From Apostichopus japonicus (lineage: Eukaryota; Echinodermata; Holothuroidea; Aspidochirotida; Stichopodidae): DNA of 60,000 bases. The notes beneath the pieces were generated by a model. The model worked only from the letters and a program-made list of their open reading frames with translations. It searched no databases and was not told the DNA's origin. The stretch's first letter is position 1; each line of letters starts with the position of its first letter. The stretch covers positions 16,933,001-16,993,000 of the forward strand of contig NC_092561.1 in assembly GCF_037975245.1 (NCBI RefSeq). The letters are read 5' to 3'. This document shows, one piece after another, positions 1 to 12,300 of this stretch. The position numbers were made by a program, and so were the translations under genes.

Positions 1-1880
1 AGTTATGTTAACATCAAATTACAGAGTCACATACAGTTGTGGCATAACTGGACATACACACAGGGTCACTTGTTGGTCTAGTTGTAAGTGTTAATGAAAT
101 CAAAGAAAGACCATAACAAATACAAAATTGACATGATTTACAACTTGTTTTTAATTAATTTCAATAACATAGGGTGCCTTCTGAAACCCACACCATCAAA
201 CTTTGGTTAAAATTGTACAAGAGCTTGTGCCAGAGCTAGTGTTAAAAACAGTTCTTGGTCAACTGAGCACACACACATTCACTTGTAGGTCTGAATATAG
301 TGCCATACTTACTCAAATCACAGGACAGTCACTCCTTTTATTTTGTAATGAAATTTACTCATTTTCAAACAGCATTTTAAGTATCTCAATGTACATGGAT
401 GTATGTTAGTATACCTACCTTACTATTTTCTGTGACAATTTCGTCATTGGCTTCACAAATGGTCTGTGTAAAAATGAGGACAAAATAGTCATGTTAACAT
501 CAAATTACAGAGTCACATACAGTTGTGGCACAACTGGACTTACACACGGGGTCACTTGTGGGTCTAATTTAAACTTAAGTATAATTGGAATAAAACAGAT
601 ATTTTCATCGATATTGGAAATTTTTGATGAACATTTTAACACATTAGACAGTTATCAATGGCAAGGGCGGCGGAACTGGGGGGGGCACAGGGGGCACGTG
701 CCCCCCACTTTTCCTCAGGGTTAAAAATGTGCCCTTTTTCTACATAAAAATTTAGGTGTCTCAAGTTAGCAAGAGGCCAGGGAACCAGAATGAACACTCG
801 GGAAGGGCCGTTTCCGGCCATCTGAGGGGTTTGTACAACAAAAAATTTTCTTGTGGGCTCCGCGCCAACCGATGGTGGCGCTCCGCTCAGATAGTCGTGC
901 ATACAACTTTGCAAATCCTGGCTACGCCCCTGACTTATAATGAATTTATGTGGGTCAAACTCAAAGCTATTTCAAATGAAAACAATTCGTTAAGATATTA
1001 ACAAGAAATAAACTCTAATTCGGAAGATTCCTACATTAGCAACTAGCATGATTTCACCTCATTTGTCTCAATAGAAAACTTGTTCCTTGTTTGCACATTG
1101 AATATTGCAGTGCTAGTATGCATGTTTTCCTTGAGGGGGGGGGGGGGCGTTGATGGAGTGATGTGTATACGCAAATAAGATAATACAATAAGAGTTATAA
1201 AGGGTACTAAATATCAGGCTACATCAGTCCAGTAGAATTTCTGCAAAGTGCCCTTTGATGTCGGTGCCCCCCCCCCCCCTAGATTAAAAGTGCTTCCGCC
1301 GCCCTTGAATGGACATGCAACAGGATGCATATAGATAGTTGTTTTGAAAGGAGATTGCATAGAAAGGTATTATGTAAAATATTTGTCACAACTGCCTATT
1401 TACTTTAAGTATATCAAAGAACACAAAAACAAGAACAAAAAAGATACATGTTACCACTTGATTTGAAATTATTTTAAAACATAATTGTTCCTAATTTTCT
1501 TCCCCAAAAGAATTTTAACATTTCACCCAATTTCATAACACATTTTAAATACCCACCTTATTTTTTTCTGTAACATGTACTTCGTTGTCTTTACTGGTTG
1601 TCTGTGTAAAAATGAGGAGAAAACTCATGATAAAAAAAAATTGATATTGTGGAATAGACAGGGTGAATACTGAAATACCTTTCATACACAGAGTTTTATA
1701 ACAATGTGGGAAAAGGTATTAATAACTTGGTGAATGAATCATATTGCATATGCCTGAAATAGGTGTACGGAAAGCTTAATTTCACATGCTGTACAGTTGT
1801 GAAACCCAGGACTCACGCACAGTTTCACTTGTACTACCTGGGTCTAGTGCTTACGGAATCAAAGAAACAACAAAAGAAAA
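1..1880 (-). repeat. Intragenic tandem array of about 488-bp exon-plus-intron units
   Basis: Intron sequence at 2-120 reappears at 490-600 and, more diverged, near 1790-1880. The offset between the first two is 488 bp. The 45-nt exons at 419-463 and 1557-1601 start 1138 bp apart; subtracting the 651-bp transposon insertion between them (662-1307 plus one 5-bp target copy) leaves 487 bp. Each unit therefore carries one 45-nt exon behind the same acceptor context (ctcatttttacacag, minus strand). The exons encode TICEANDEIVTENSK and TTSKDNEVHVTEKNK. The next exon of the array should lie about 25-70 bp beyond the left edge. Confidence 0.75.
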
Positions 1881-4461
1881 ATACAAAAGGGAAAGTTACT
1901 TGAGGTGAATGCTACCAACTAACTAACACATATTTTCAGTAGCCAATGAAATTAACCCGTGTAAGGCTTACAGCAAAAAGGACTGTGCCTCATAAAGGTT
2001 GAGTGAAGAGCATATTACTGGTGTAAGAAGTTCACATAGGTGGAATTATACAGTTATATTGAAGCCATCCAAACAGTTTGATTCAGTTATATGTCATTCA
2101 AGCTCTTGTTTTGTGTGCTAAAATAGAGCAGAAATTCTGGATCTTTAAACAATTGACTTTCATAAGTAGTCCTATATTGCTTTTGTATGAATGTTAAGCA
2201 TGCATTGTGTTGGTAAGGGATACCTGAATACTGCACACTTTCATACCTTGCTGATGATCAAAGAGGTTTTTAATGAAAGTTTACCTTTTTTTGCCATGGG
2301 GTATATCCTCCATAATCATATTCTAGTTCATCTCCTTGAAGGATATTTTTAGTCGCATAAAGGCAAAGATGTGGGTGGCTGTCCTTCACTATTATTCTCA
2401 TCCTGCAGTTAGCTACAGAGGAAATGTTGTCATTAACAAGGCGTCCGATAGAACCATCTTCTTTTGAGGCATCAATACTATAAAAAAAGAAAACACAAAA
2501 AGAAAAACAATTAGTGTAAAAAAGACAGGGGCAGTGGTTTTAGATTGAGTTCAAATATAAGGTTATGTTACATTTCTACATTAGTAGCATTATCTTGACT
2601 GAATTCATTAATAAACTAATAACAGTGGTCACAAATTCCCAGAGTCACACTAACAGTCATCTACTTAGCAATACACAAAACATACACTTATCTTACCACT
2701 ACATACTTAAGTAAGGCTTTAGGTGATATCATTTTATGTTATAATAACTTGTGGACAGCCACATGAACATCTCACAATACAATAAACAGTGCATGCAGAT
2801 TTAAAATAAAAACACACACAAGCAACAATCTAATAAGGTAAACCAACTTGTTTTCATGTCATTTGTCACCATACAAACTTCTGAAAAGGTTTCATGGATA
2901 TAACTTGTTCATTGTTAACTTGCAAGTGAGGAGATGTCAAATCCCATTAGTCATGAAGGAATGTTTATCAAATCAAGAATCAATAGATGGGATGTGCCCC
3001 TATACAATGTGAAATCTTTATCTAGTTCTAATTACCACATGTTTTTTCCTTGATGTTTGAAGTAGTACATATATGCTACGTCTGAGATGTTTTTCTGACA
3101 CCTCATCTCAGCATCTCTCTTGGAGAGGAGGTCCCCTCTGTATTCTGTGATAAACTCTCCTTTGTATATTGCTTTGGTTGCAAATACACCTCTACCTGCA
3201 TGTTTGCAAGGGATAAATAAAGAGATAAATTTAATACTGTATTAAATTCCACTCCTACTCATACTGATGATTATGTTGAGCAAAAGACTCTTTACTTTGA
3301 CATTTTAAATTTTGACATGTTCAATTGTGTCAATCTCAAGAGTGTATTTGCTTCATTAAGGCCACAAATAAGTTTGCCTCAAAATACACTGTAGCAGTGT
3401 TGAAATGAGTTCACCACCAACCATAAGCATTAGTACACTGACACCTAGAATAAAAATACATTAGGCAAATGTACACATTCATCAGCAACTGTGGCCATGC
3501 AGTGGTTAAACATTTGTACATATTTAATGCAGAGATAAGCATATATAGCAGATGAGGCTATGTATACTGATTTACTGCAGGGAGATTTAATTGTAATTCT
3601 GCAGCCTTATATGTATCCTAATTCCAGAGTGGTAAAAATTTTGAAAACCTTTACTTTCACTTGAAGTCAAGCTTCCATGATTTCAAATAGGAGCAAAATA
3701 CTAAAATCAGTTTTGTTTCCTAGGAGTTGTTCACCTAGAAAATATTGGGGTGTGAGTAGAACAAGTTTTATTTCATGAGTGCATGTTCATGTAATGTTTC
3801 AACCCTTTCAATACCCCAGAATGTATCAATGATGGAGCTTTAATTTTAAACATCAATTTGTTTATGCCACTTGTTAGAACAGCTACAATTTTTTTCAGAC
3901 ATTTTTCAAGTTTAAAATAGTGATACATATTGTCTGCCACTTGCAATGAGTCTACATTTGCAATTAGAACACTTTTAGCCAACCAAGATCATGAAATTAG
4001 TAAAACCCCAGAGCAAGTCCACACAATTGTGACACAAAGTTTTACTTCCTGATATGAATCTTGACTGTTAGCCAGTATAATTTAAGCAATTTCTATTTAT
4101 TTTCAATTTACTTATTTTTGTCTGGATCCCACCCCCCCCCCCCCCTCACACCCAATTAAAACATCAATGGGCAAGATTCTTTAATTGAGTACTGATGAAA
4201 ATAAGATCACCTATAACATATATTGATGCTCCAAAAACTCACATTAAAATTAATATGAATCAAATAGGAGTTCATTGAACAATTAATACACCATTCTTCA
4301 TTCTCCAATTTGAACAATGATATTCTAGTACAAGAGATTAAATGCATACCTTTATGACCATTGATCCATTCTACTGACAAACCATCTCTGTCCATAGTTT
4401 GCATGGGTTGAATGATTGTATGGCCCTGGACTGCTCGTCTTCTATGACGTAGATTGTACAT
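419..4461 (-). CDS. KMT5A/PR-Set7-like SET-domain lysine methyltransferase, 3' end outside window
   Basis: Five minus-strand exons join in phase: 4350-4461, 3036-3195, 2285-2477, 1557-1601 and 419-463. All have GT donors and AG acceptors. The first three give 155 codons. Visible SET motifs are GRGVFATKAI near residue 38, EYRGDLL near 55, YMYYF near 79, CIDA at 91-94, GRLVNDN at 102-108 and ELEYDYG at 141-147. This order is that of the KMT5A (SETD8/PR-Set7) family, which methylates histone H4K20 and other lysines in the nucleus. In canonical KMT5A the GRL-N motif continues with His; here it is Asp, as I recall for the invertebrate-expanded paralogues. The last two exons each encode 15 residues and belong to a repeated array. 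The ATG at 4459-4461 directly follows an AG acceptor-like tract, so an upstream exon is possible. The stop codon is not in the window. Confidence 0.83.
662..1307. mobile_element. Non-autonomous inverted-repeat element (646 bp) in the SET gene
   Basis: The ends are CAAGGGCGGCGGAA and TTCCGCCGCCCTTG, perfectly inverted. AATGG flanks both sides (657-661 and 1308-1312), consistent with a 5-bp target duplication. The interior has G and C homopolymer runs and an internal GC-rich section near 830-930. No transposase frame is present. It interrupts one unit of the SET-gene exon array. Confidence 0.65.
2285..2477 (-). CDS. SET-domain core exon (cofactor and catalytic motifs)
   Basis: This 193-nt exon enters in phase 2 and leaves in phase 0. 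It completes Cys-91 with its first base, then encodes IDA, the GRLVNDN motif and the ELEYDYG motif. In SET proteins these build the SAM-binding pseudoknot and the catalytic tyrosine. It ends with TPWQKK before a gtaaac donor, so the protein does not stop at the end of the SET domain as vertebrate KMT5A nearly does. Confidence 0.85.
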
Positions 4462-6450
4462 CTACATGAGGAAATAAGTATTAACTTTTAATTGCTATTA
4501 TTTTACTCTGTTTTCAACAAACAATGAATCTCTCAAGACTTATTCCATGTAAAGGAGATTTAGCTTAACATACATTTCCTCTACGAAAGCAAAAAAGGAT
4601 ATATCAGTTCGTGGTAAGTTTGTAAATGGAATCAGACCATTGAACTCGATGCTGATACAGCCGTGTAGGGTATATAGGTAAAGCTAGGCCTAGGCTACTT
4701 TCATACTAGAGTGCCATGCATAGAACCATGGGGCTATCACCGAAAAGCTCCATGATCCTAAGCCCAGCCAGCTACAGTAAGATATCCCTAATGTTAGGCC
4801 TATCATAAGCTATGCCTAGGCTATATGTGCCCATGTCTATAAGCTTAGTATAATAGTCCAATTAAACAAGATCAAAGTTTGGGGAGGTATATTTTACAAA
4901 GTGGCTATTCTTACGACTAGTTGTAAGAATAATTTCCGACTACGCATGCGCAGTTGCTATTTTCATGACCAGGAGTACTATTTTTACGACGAGGAATATC
5001 AATAATTTGCGGTTAGGGTTAGGGTAAGGGTTAGGATTGAGGTTTAGGGTTAGGGTTACCCCTATACTACATGCGCAGTTGCTTTATTTACTTTACTGCA
5101 CTTGAATTTGCCTTTGTCGTATGAATAGTTTATAAATAATTGTTACGACTCGTCGTAAGAATAGCCACGGCCTATATTTTAGCTAGGAAATCCACAACAA
5201 ACCGGTTAGGCATAGGCTTAATGCCCTAAGCCCATCATAAATTGTAGGTCCAGCGTAGGCTATAGACGAAGTAGGTTATAGCGTGCCCTTAATTGTGTGT
5301 GTTGCCTGATTTTGTGCTCCAATGTTTGCCCTGTTTGCACCTAGGCCTAACAAGAAAGGCCTATACTATATAACCACATTGACCTGCTATGATTCCTTTT
5401 AAAATAATGAATTCAGAAGTAAATGATTTCGAAAGACACCAAAATATGCCACTTTTTTAAAGCACAAAGGCCTGAGCTAATCTTTCTTAGGTCAGCTAAG
5501 TAAAACCAGCATAGGAGGCCTAACTTAGGCTGAGCCTAGAATTAGAAATTAAAGTTTATTACTGATTCTGTTGGCCTAGGGCCTATCATATATTTGTGTC
5601 ATGTGTATGTCAGCATTGAGTTACATTTTGGAAGGATGCAAATTTACTAACATGCATAAAATTAGGTGTCCTTAACGTTGGTAACAGTTAAATTACCAAG
5701 CCTAAGTTAGGCCTAGCCTAGGCTATACCCATTAAATACCATATCCTAAGGAGTAACGTTTAAGTTAGACCTAGGCCTAGACTAGCTTCCTTTGGAAGTT
5801 TGGTCACAGCGCATTGCCTTTTTGTACGAAAATTTGCTATATGGATGCAAAAGAAACAGTTTGCCTCTTTAACAATAACAGCTTACTGATTCCTTACCTG
5901 ATCTAAATTAAGACCACCTAGGCTACATATAAACCTAGGCTAGTGCATGCTATTAACATAGCCTAGTGTTACAGTTAATCTATATAGCCTTACGTTAGGC
6001 CTAGCTAAAACAAACCAAGTTTTGTGTTCTGCATGGTTTGATACATACTAAACGTAGTCTTATTGGGCTAGTTTTAGAATTCCAAGCCAATGGCATAGCC
6101 CATGATATACTTCAGGTAAATTTGATGTTCAAGATTAAAATACTAATACCTACCTTGGTGTTTCACAGTCCATTACAGCAGTTTATTCTTGTAGTTTTTC
6201 CTGTTGCTCACTGTATGCTAACAATAACATACTGTATGTACAAGAGTTCAACTATATAGCAATAACTGGGGGCAGTATTAAAAAATGCCGGTCATATCAT
6301 ATTTCATGTTTGTCAGCAACTTGGTGTCTCACACCAATAGGATCAGTTGTGTAAGTCCCTCACATACACTTGTTGGTAAAAAATCCCTGACCAACATTGG
6401 TATGTCGAGGGTTAGGACAAAATTCCGACCAACATAGGTATGCAATGTAC
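4462..6450. other. Upstream flank of the SET gene; no gene recognised apart from the MITE
   Basis: Rich in short palindromic strings built from taggcctaggc, which recur in several introns of this window. Undetected 5' exons of the SET gene could lie here. I found no convincing start or promoter. Confidence 0.3.
4901..5168. mobile_element. MITE with 17-bp inverted ends and internal TTAGGG-type repeats
   Basis: The left end GTGGCTATTCTTACGAC is the reverse complement of the right end GTCGTAAGAATAGCCAC. The interior contains about eight imperfect copies of a TTAGGG-like hexamer (5011-5060) and two copies of the short string atgcgcagttgctt. No clear target duplication or coding capacity is seen. 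It lies upstream of the first recognised exon of the SET gene. Confidence 0.65.
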
Positions 6451-6454
6451 GTAT

Positions 6455-8785
6455 GTGTGTGTGCGTGTGTGTGTGTGTGTGTGACGCTTAAGCTTGTATG
6501 CACGATAACTCAACAAGGGATTGACTGATCATGATCAAACTTGGTGGGTGGGTGGCCCATAGTGAGTAGATGAACCCTATTGTTTTTGGTGCCCACAAAG
6601 GTCACCAAAGGTCAGTTATGGTCCAAAAACCCAAAATACTAAAACTGCAATAACTCCCAGTGCCAATGTGCGACAAGGTTGATATTTTGGGACAAGTTGT
6701 GAACTGGTTAGGGAAACATTTTGAAACTTAACGGTCATGTGATGTGAGGTCACCAAAGGTCAATTAATGTTAAAAAACTATTTTTTTTGCGATAACTTGA
6801 GAACGAATTGTCCGTTAGGGTTGGGAGTTGCTTCAGTGTAATCCAATTGTCGACCCACATCTGGGTGACCCTTGACCTCAATTTGACCTCTGGTGACCTT
6901 TTCATGTTTTGGGGATTTTTACAGTTTCGATGCTATTTTCAGATGTCAAAGGTACCTTCCGATCATAAATATCGATAGGTTGACCCCCGTGTGACCTTTG
7001 TGTGCGAACTTATAAGGGGTCAAAGTTTTCGGTCGGAGTTAGGATGGCTGTAAAGACTTATCGTGTTGATTTTTGGAATCAGCAGATCAAACTACATTTG
7101 AAACCAAGGTCAAAAGGTCAAAGGTCACATTAGAAAAAATGTGCTTAGTTTGGGAGAAAACGGGCGAAAAAGAAAATGTTTGGTTTTGATGCTAGATTTG
7201 GATATCAAAGGTACCTTCCGATCAAAAATGTCAATGGGTTGACACCCGGGTGACCTTTGTGTGTAAAGTTATACAAGGTCAAAGTTAATTTTCAGACATT
7301 TAATGCAATAACTCCCAGGGCCAAGGTGTAACAAGGTTGATATTTTGGGACAAGTTGCAAATGGTATAGAGGAATATTTTCAAACTTAACGGTCATGTGA
7401 TCCGAGGTCATCAAAGGTCAATTAATGTTAAAAAACTAGTATTTTGGGTGAGAAAATGGGCAAAGAAAAAAATGTTTGAATTTTTACAGTTTTGATGCTA
7501 TATTCACGTCTCACCAATCAAAAATGTCAATAGGTGTACCCCAGGTGACCTTTGTGTGTGAAGTTATATGAGGTCAAAGTAAATTTTCAGACATTTAGTG
7601 CAATAATTTCCAGTTCCAAGGTGTGACACAGTTGATATTTTGGGACAAGTTGCAAATGGTATAGGGGAATATTTTCAAACTTAACGGTCATGTGATCCGA
7701 GGTCACCAAAGGTCAATTAATGATAAAAAACTAGTATTTTTGCGATAACTTGAGAATGAATTGTCCGTTAGGGTTGGGAGTTGCTTCAATGTAATCCAAT
7801 TGTCGACCCGCATCTGGGTGACCCTTGACCTCAATTTGACCTCTGGTGACCTTTTCATGTTTTGGGGATTTTTACAGTTTCGATGCTATTTTCAGATGTC
7901 AAAGATACCTTCTGATCATAAATGTCAATGGGTTGACCCCCGTGTGACCTTCGTGTGCGGAGTTATACGAGGTCAAAGTTAATTTTCAGACATTTAATGC
8001 AATAACTCTCAGTTCCAAGGTGTGACACGGTTGATATTTTGGGACAAGTTGCAAATGGTATAGGGGAATATTTTCAAACATAACGGTCATGTGATCCGAG
8101 GTCACCAAAGGTCAATTAATGATAAAAAACTAGTATTTTTGTGATAACTTGAGAACGAACTGTCCGTTAAGGTTGGGAGTTGCTTCAATGTAATCCAGTT
8201 GTCGACCCGCATCTGGGTGACCCTTGACCTCAGTTTGACCTCTGGTGACCTTTTCGGGTTTTGGGGATTTTTACAGTTTCGATACTATTTTCAGATGTCA
8301 AAGGTGCCTTCTGATCATAAATGTCAATAGGTTGACCCCCGTGTGACCTTCGTGTGCGAAGTTATACGAGGTCAAAGTTAATTTTCAGACATTTAATGCA
8401 ATAACTCTCAGTTCCAAGGTGTGACACGGTTGATATTTTGGGACAAGTTGCAAATGGTATAGGGGAATATTTTCAAACTTAACGGTCATGTGATCCGAGG
8501 TCACCAAAGGTCAATTAATGATAAAAAACTAGTATTTTGTGATAACTTGAGAACGAACTGTCCGTTAAGGTTGGGAGTTGCTTCAATGTAATCCAGTTGT
8601 CGACCCGCATCTGGGTGACCCTTGACCTCAATTTGACCTCTGGTGACCTTTTCGTGTTTTGGGGATTTTTACAGTTTCGATGCTATTTTCAGATGTCAAA
8701 GGTGCCTTCTGATCATAAATGTCAATAGGTTGACCCCCGTGTGACCTTCGTGTGCGAAGTTATACGAGGTCAAAGTTAAAAAATA
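6455..8785. repeat. Complex satellite, about 400-bp period, rich in AGGTCA half-sites
   Basis: A GT microsatellite (about 6455-6482) is followed by diverged tandem units. The string gataacttgaga recurs near 6790, 7744, 8142 and 8540, giving a period close to 398 bp in the right half; the left half is rearranged. Each unit holds many AGGTCA or TGACCT half-sites. Direct repeats include AGGTCA-AA-AGGTCA (7107-7120) overlapping AGGTCA-A-AGGTCA (7115-7127). No coding frame is maintained. Confidence 0.8.
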
Positions 8786-9245
8786 TTAATGAGGTCACAG
8801 GTCAAACGTGAAAAACTCCCAAGTTGCAATAACTTGGCTACTATTTATTGGAATTTCGTCAAACTTGGTATGATATTGGTAGATAGTCTCCACACACTGA
8901 TGTGTGTTGCAATTGATATCATGCATGTTTATTGGGGGGGGGGGGGCCTAGCATTATTTCGTTATGAAAAGTTTGTATGCACAATAACTCAACAAGGGAA
9001 TGACCAATCATTACCATACTTGGTGAGTGGGTGGCCCATAGTAAGTAGATTAACCCTGTTGATTTTGGTGCTCATTTCATGAATATTAATGAGGTCATGG
9101 GGTCAAACGTGAAATACTCCAAATTGCAATTACTTGGCTACTATTACTAGTCGGAATTTCGTCAAACTTGGTATGATGATAATGGTAGATAGTCTTCACA
9201 CACTGATGTGTGTTGCAATTGATATCAGGGCTTAGCATTACTTTG
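8786..9245. repeat. Tandem repeat, two units of about 300 bp
   Basis: The block starting attaatgaggtcac..ggtcaaacgtgaaa near 8788 recurs near 9087, including the shared string acactgatgtgtgttgcaattgatatca. Part of the intervening sequence (8972-9056) also matches 6497-6580, so this is the same repeat family as the satellite to its left. Confidence 0.65.
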
Positions 9246-9370
9246 GCAACAAAAGTTTGTGAGCATAAATTACTGTTGTTGTATTAGGGCTTTGTTAGAA
9301 ATTTCCCTATGAATGGAACTAATGAACAGCAGCAAGGAACCATGAAATGTTTTCATTCTGGTTTATACAG

Positions 9371-12300
9371 GACTTCCTCCTGGTGTGGTCAACATGGTGT
9401 TTGGCTACGGACACAAAGTCGGCCAATCAATGGTTGAACATCCTGAGATTCCAGTCATTTCGTTCACTGGTGGCACTGCAACCGGCAAGAAAATTATTAG
9501 CAGCAGCGCTGCAAACTTCAAGAAATTGTCCTTAGAGGTAGGTACTATATAATAAGTTTTGTTCAGATACTAAATTAAGCTTAAATGTATGCATGTGTAA
9601 TTTAAAATGATTCAGTTCAGAGTCTAATTACATGTTTGACTTTGGTACTACTGGTTAATCAAGTGTTTGTGACACTTGATAAATATAGGCTAGAGCTAGT
9701 TTTGATAGCTTTGTACTGGTTCATACATTAACATATGTTGTGGAGAAGTGCTTTTGGCATACAGCCAAATCCTGTCATGATTTTTTGAATGTGTGACTAT
9801 TATGAAGGCCAAATAATATTTCAAATTATGTTAAAGCAGCATTTTGCGTTGGGTCGCTTTTTTCCACCTTTTTAACATGTGCATCGATTTTTTTACATGT
9901 ATCAATCATAAAACAGCAAACGAAGATACCATCCAAGTTTCACCCTGCCAAGAACGTTAATTAGCGAGTAATTAACGATTTATATCGATAATGAGTAAAA
10001 GTGTCCTCGACAAAGTTTTCATATCTCCAAATCCACTAGTTTGAATTCCACCAATCAGTGAATAGTATGTTTATTCATGAGCATTTTGCGTTTGGTCGCC
10101 GTTTTCTACTTTTTTGACATGTCCATCGAGTTTTTTTACATACATCAAATCACAAAACAGCAAATTAAGATATTAGCCAAGTTTTTCCCTGCCAAAAACG
10201 TTAATTGGCGAGTATTCCACATACAAAATTAAATCGCATTCAGTTCCCAAACCCACTAGTTTGAATTCAACCAATCAGAGATGCAGGTTTAGTTATGAGC
10301 CGTTGCTAAAAATAGATTCAAGACTGCGTTGGGAGTTGTTATGCAACTCCCTGGTAAAACTGCCATATAGACTGTACACAAATCAAGCGTGGTGTTATAT
10401 TACGTATCTGTCAATGACGTTCGTAGTGTTTAAATATTCATATTATGGGCGAGGTTTATTGGGTTCCCAACGGAAAATATCTTGGAGAACAACAAAGTTG
10501 AAAGTTGCAATTTTTTCGACTTTTATGCCACCATTTGAAGTAAAATATAATAGATAAGCTAGTTATGTATGTCGTTATGGCATAGTGGAGTCAGTAAGGT
10601 TGAGAAATATCATAGTCGAGGACGTAAAATGCTGCTTTAATACTCAGCCTACTCAGCCTTGTTTCTCACTATTAGAATAAGTAGCTGTTTAGTAATATTT
10701 TGCATAATTTATGATGGCTCTGAATTTGTCTCCCATAACATACTATGGTTCTTTTGTACAAAACTGCTTTACACTTGTGTACAGCAACTTTGCCATTCTG
10801 CACTGTGATAATAATTTGGTAGTAAATAGCATCAGGAAAATGTCTTCCAAATCCTCCCTTTCCCTGATCCGTACTGGTTAAAACAAGTAATTATCTTGCA
10901 GTTTGATACAATTGAGAATGCAAATCTTGGTCACCAAACACCTTCCATTACGGATAAAGGGTTTGCACTTTACCAAGCGACTTACTGTGTTTGAAGGATC
11001 TTTGCATTGGTGGATAGTTGTTAGTACAAGTGGGCGACAACTCCCTGCCTGGTCTGAGCCAAGTTCTTGATTGAGATGAAGTGTTGTTGGGATAAGGTGG
11101 ATGCTATGAGAAACAATTTAAACTAAATTTTTTTAGTGTTCAAACGATTAACCTAATCGGAATCGGTACGAATATTGCATAATCGGAACATAATCGGAAT
11201 CGGTAAAAATTACGTGGAATACCAGTTATGTCATACCGATTATTCAAAAACATATGGAACGTGAACATATTATTCAAAAACATATGGAAGTTGAAAATAT
11301 CAACTGATGTATAAGGTTTGTTCTTTTACTACGAAATATTAAAATAAGACACCCTCTATACGTCTTTCACAGTGTATACTTTCATCAATTTACGCTGCCA
11401 GGGTCGCCGATTTTGCTTCCCTCGTGGTTAGTGACTTCAAATTTCTTGGCACCGTAAGCATTGCAGCAATACCAATTTCGCGAATTAACGAATGTGCTTG
11501 ACAGGGTCGGAAATAAGCGGGGACGACGGGCGATTCGCCCTCGCAAGTGCTAAAAAGCCCTCCTAAAGCACAATTACGAGTGCGAAAAAGAAATATAAGA
11601 AAATCGCCCTCGTTATATCAGGTGTCTGTGTAAAATTAATTGTGACATGCGTTTGCTTCAGCTAGGAATTGCAGTTGCAGTGCGAATCGCGCAAACAGTC
11701 TTCACATCCCGCATGAAATTTGAAGCAGTGCGAGAAGGTGGCGCACAATCACCGGGAAGCTCCCGTGGCAAATTACAGCCTGCACGAAGCAATTTCAGTA
11801 CCCGCGAAAATAACCTAAAATCCTCCCAAATCTCCGACCACATGGTAGCCTTACTTCACACTAAGTCAACTGCATGGCAATCTAACCTTGCCATCTGTTT
11901 ATTTGCTCTAGTTGTTTCGCAAATAAAAAATAAAAATATCCACGGAAACTGCAATCTTCGACCACATGTTAGCCTAACAACCACACTAAGTCAATGGGAA
12001 ATGTAGCCTAACCATCTGTTTGCAAAAAAAAAAAAAAATGCGTAGCTTACTTTCAATTTGCTGGAAACCGGCATTTGTTTGGAAGGTACTGTAAGTGTGT
12101 ATATAGTTTGTCTTATAGAGGGAATGTTATATTTTATATTGGAGTAGTTTCTAGTTGTTATTATTTCTTTACATCAATATGGCATTACATTTTAGAGTAA
12201 TTTTAAACAAGTTACAATGGTACAATTTGCTTTTCAGTTTGATTTGCCTAAGCTTACATTTTCTAATTGAACCTGAATGGAGTTAAATAGGTAACGAATA

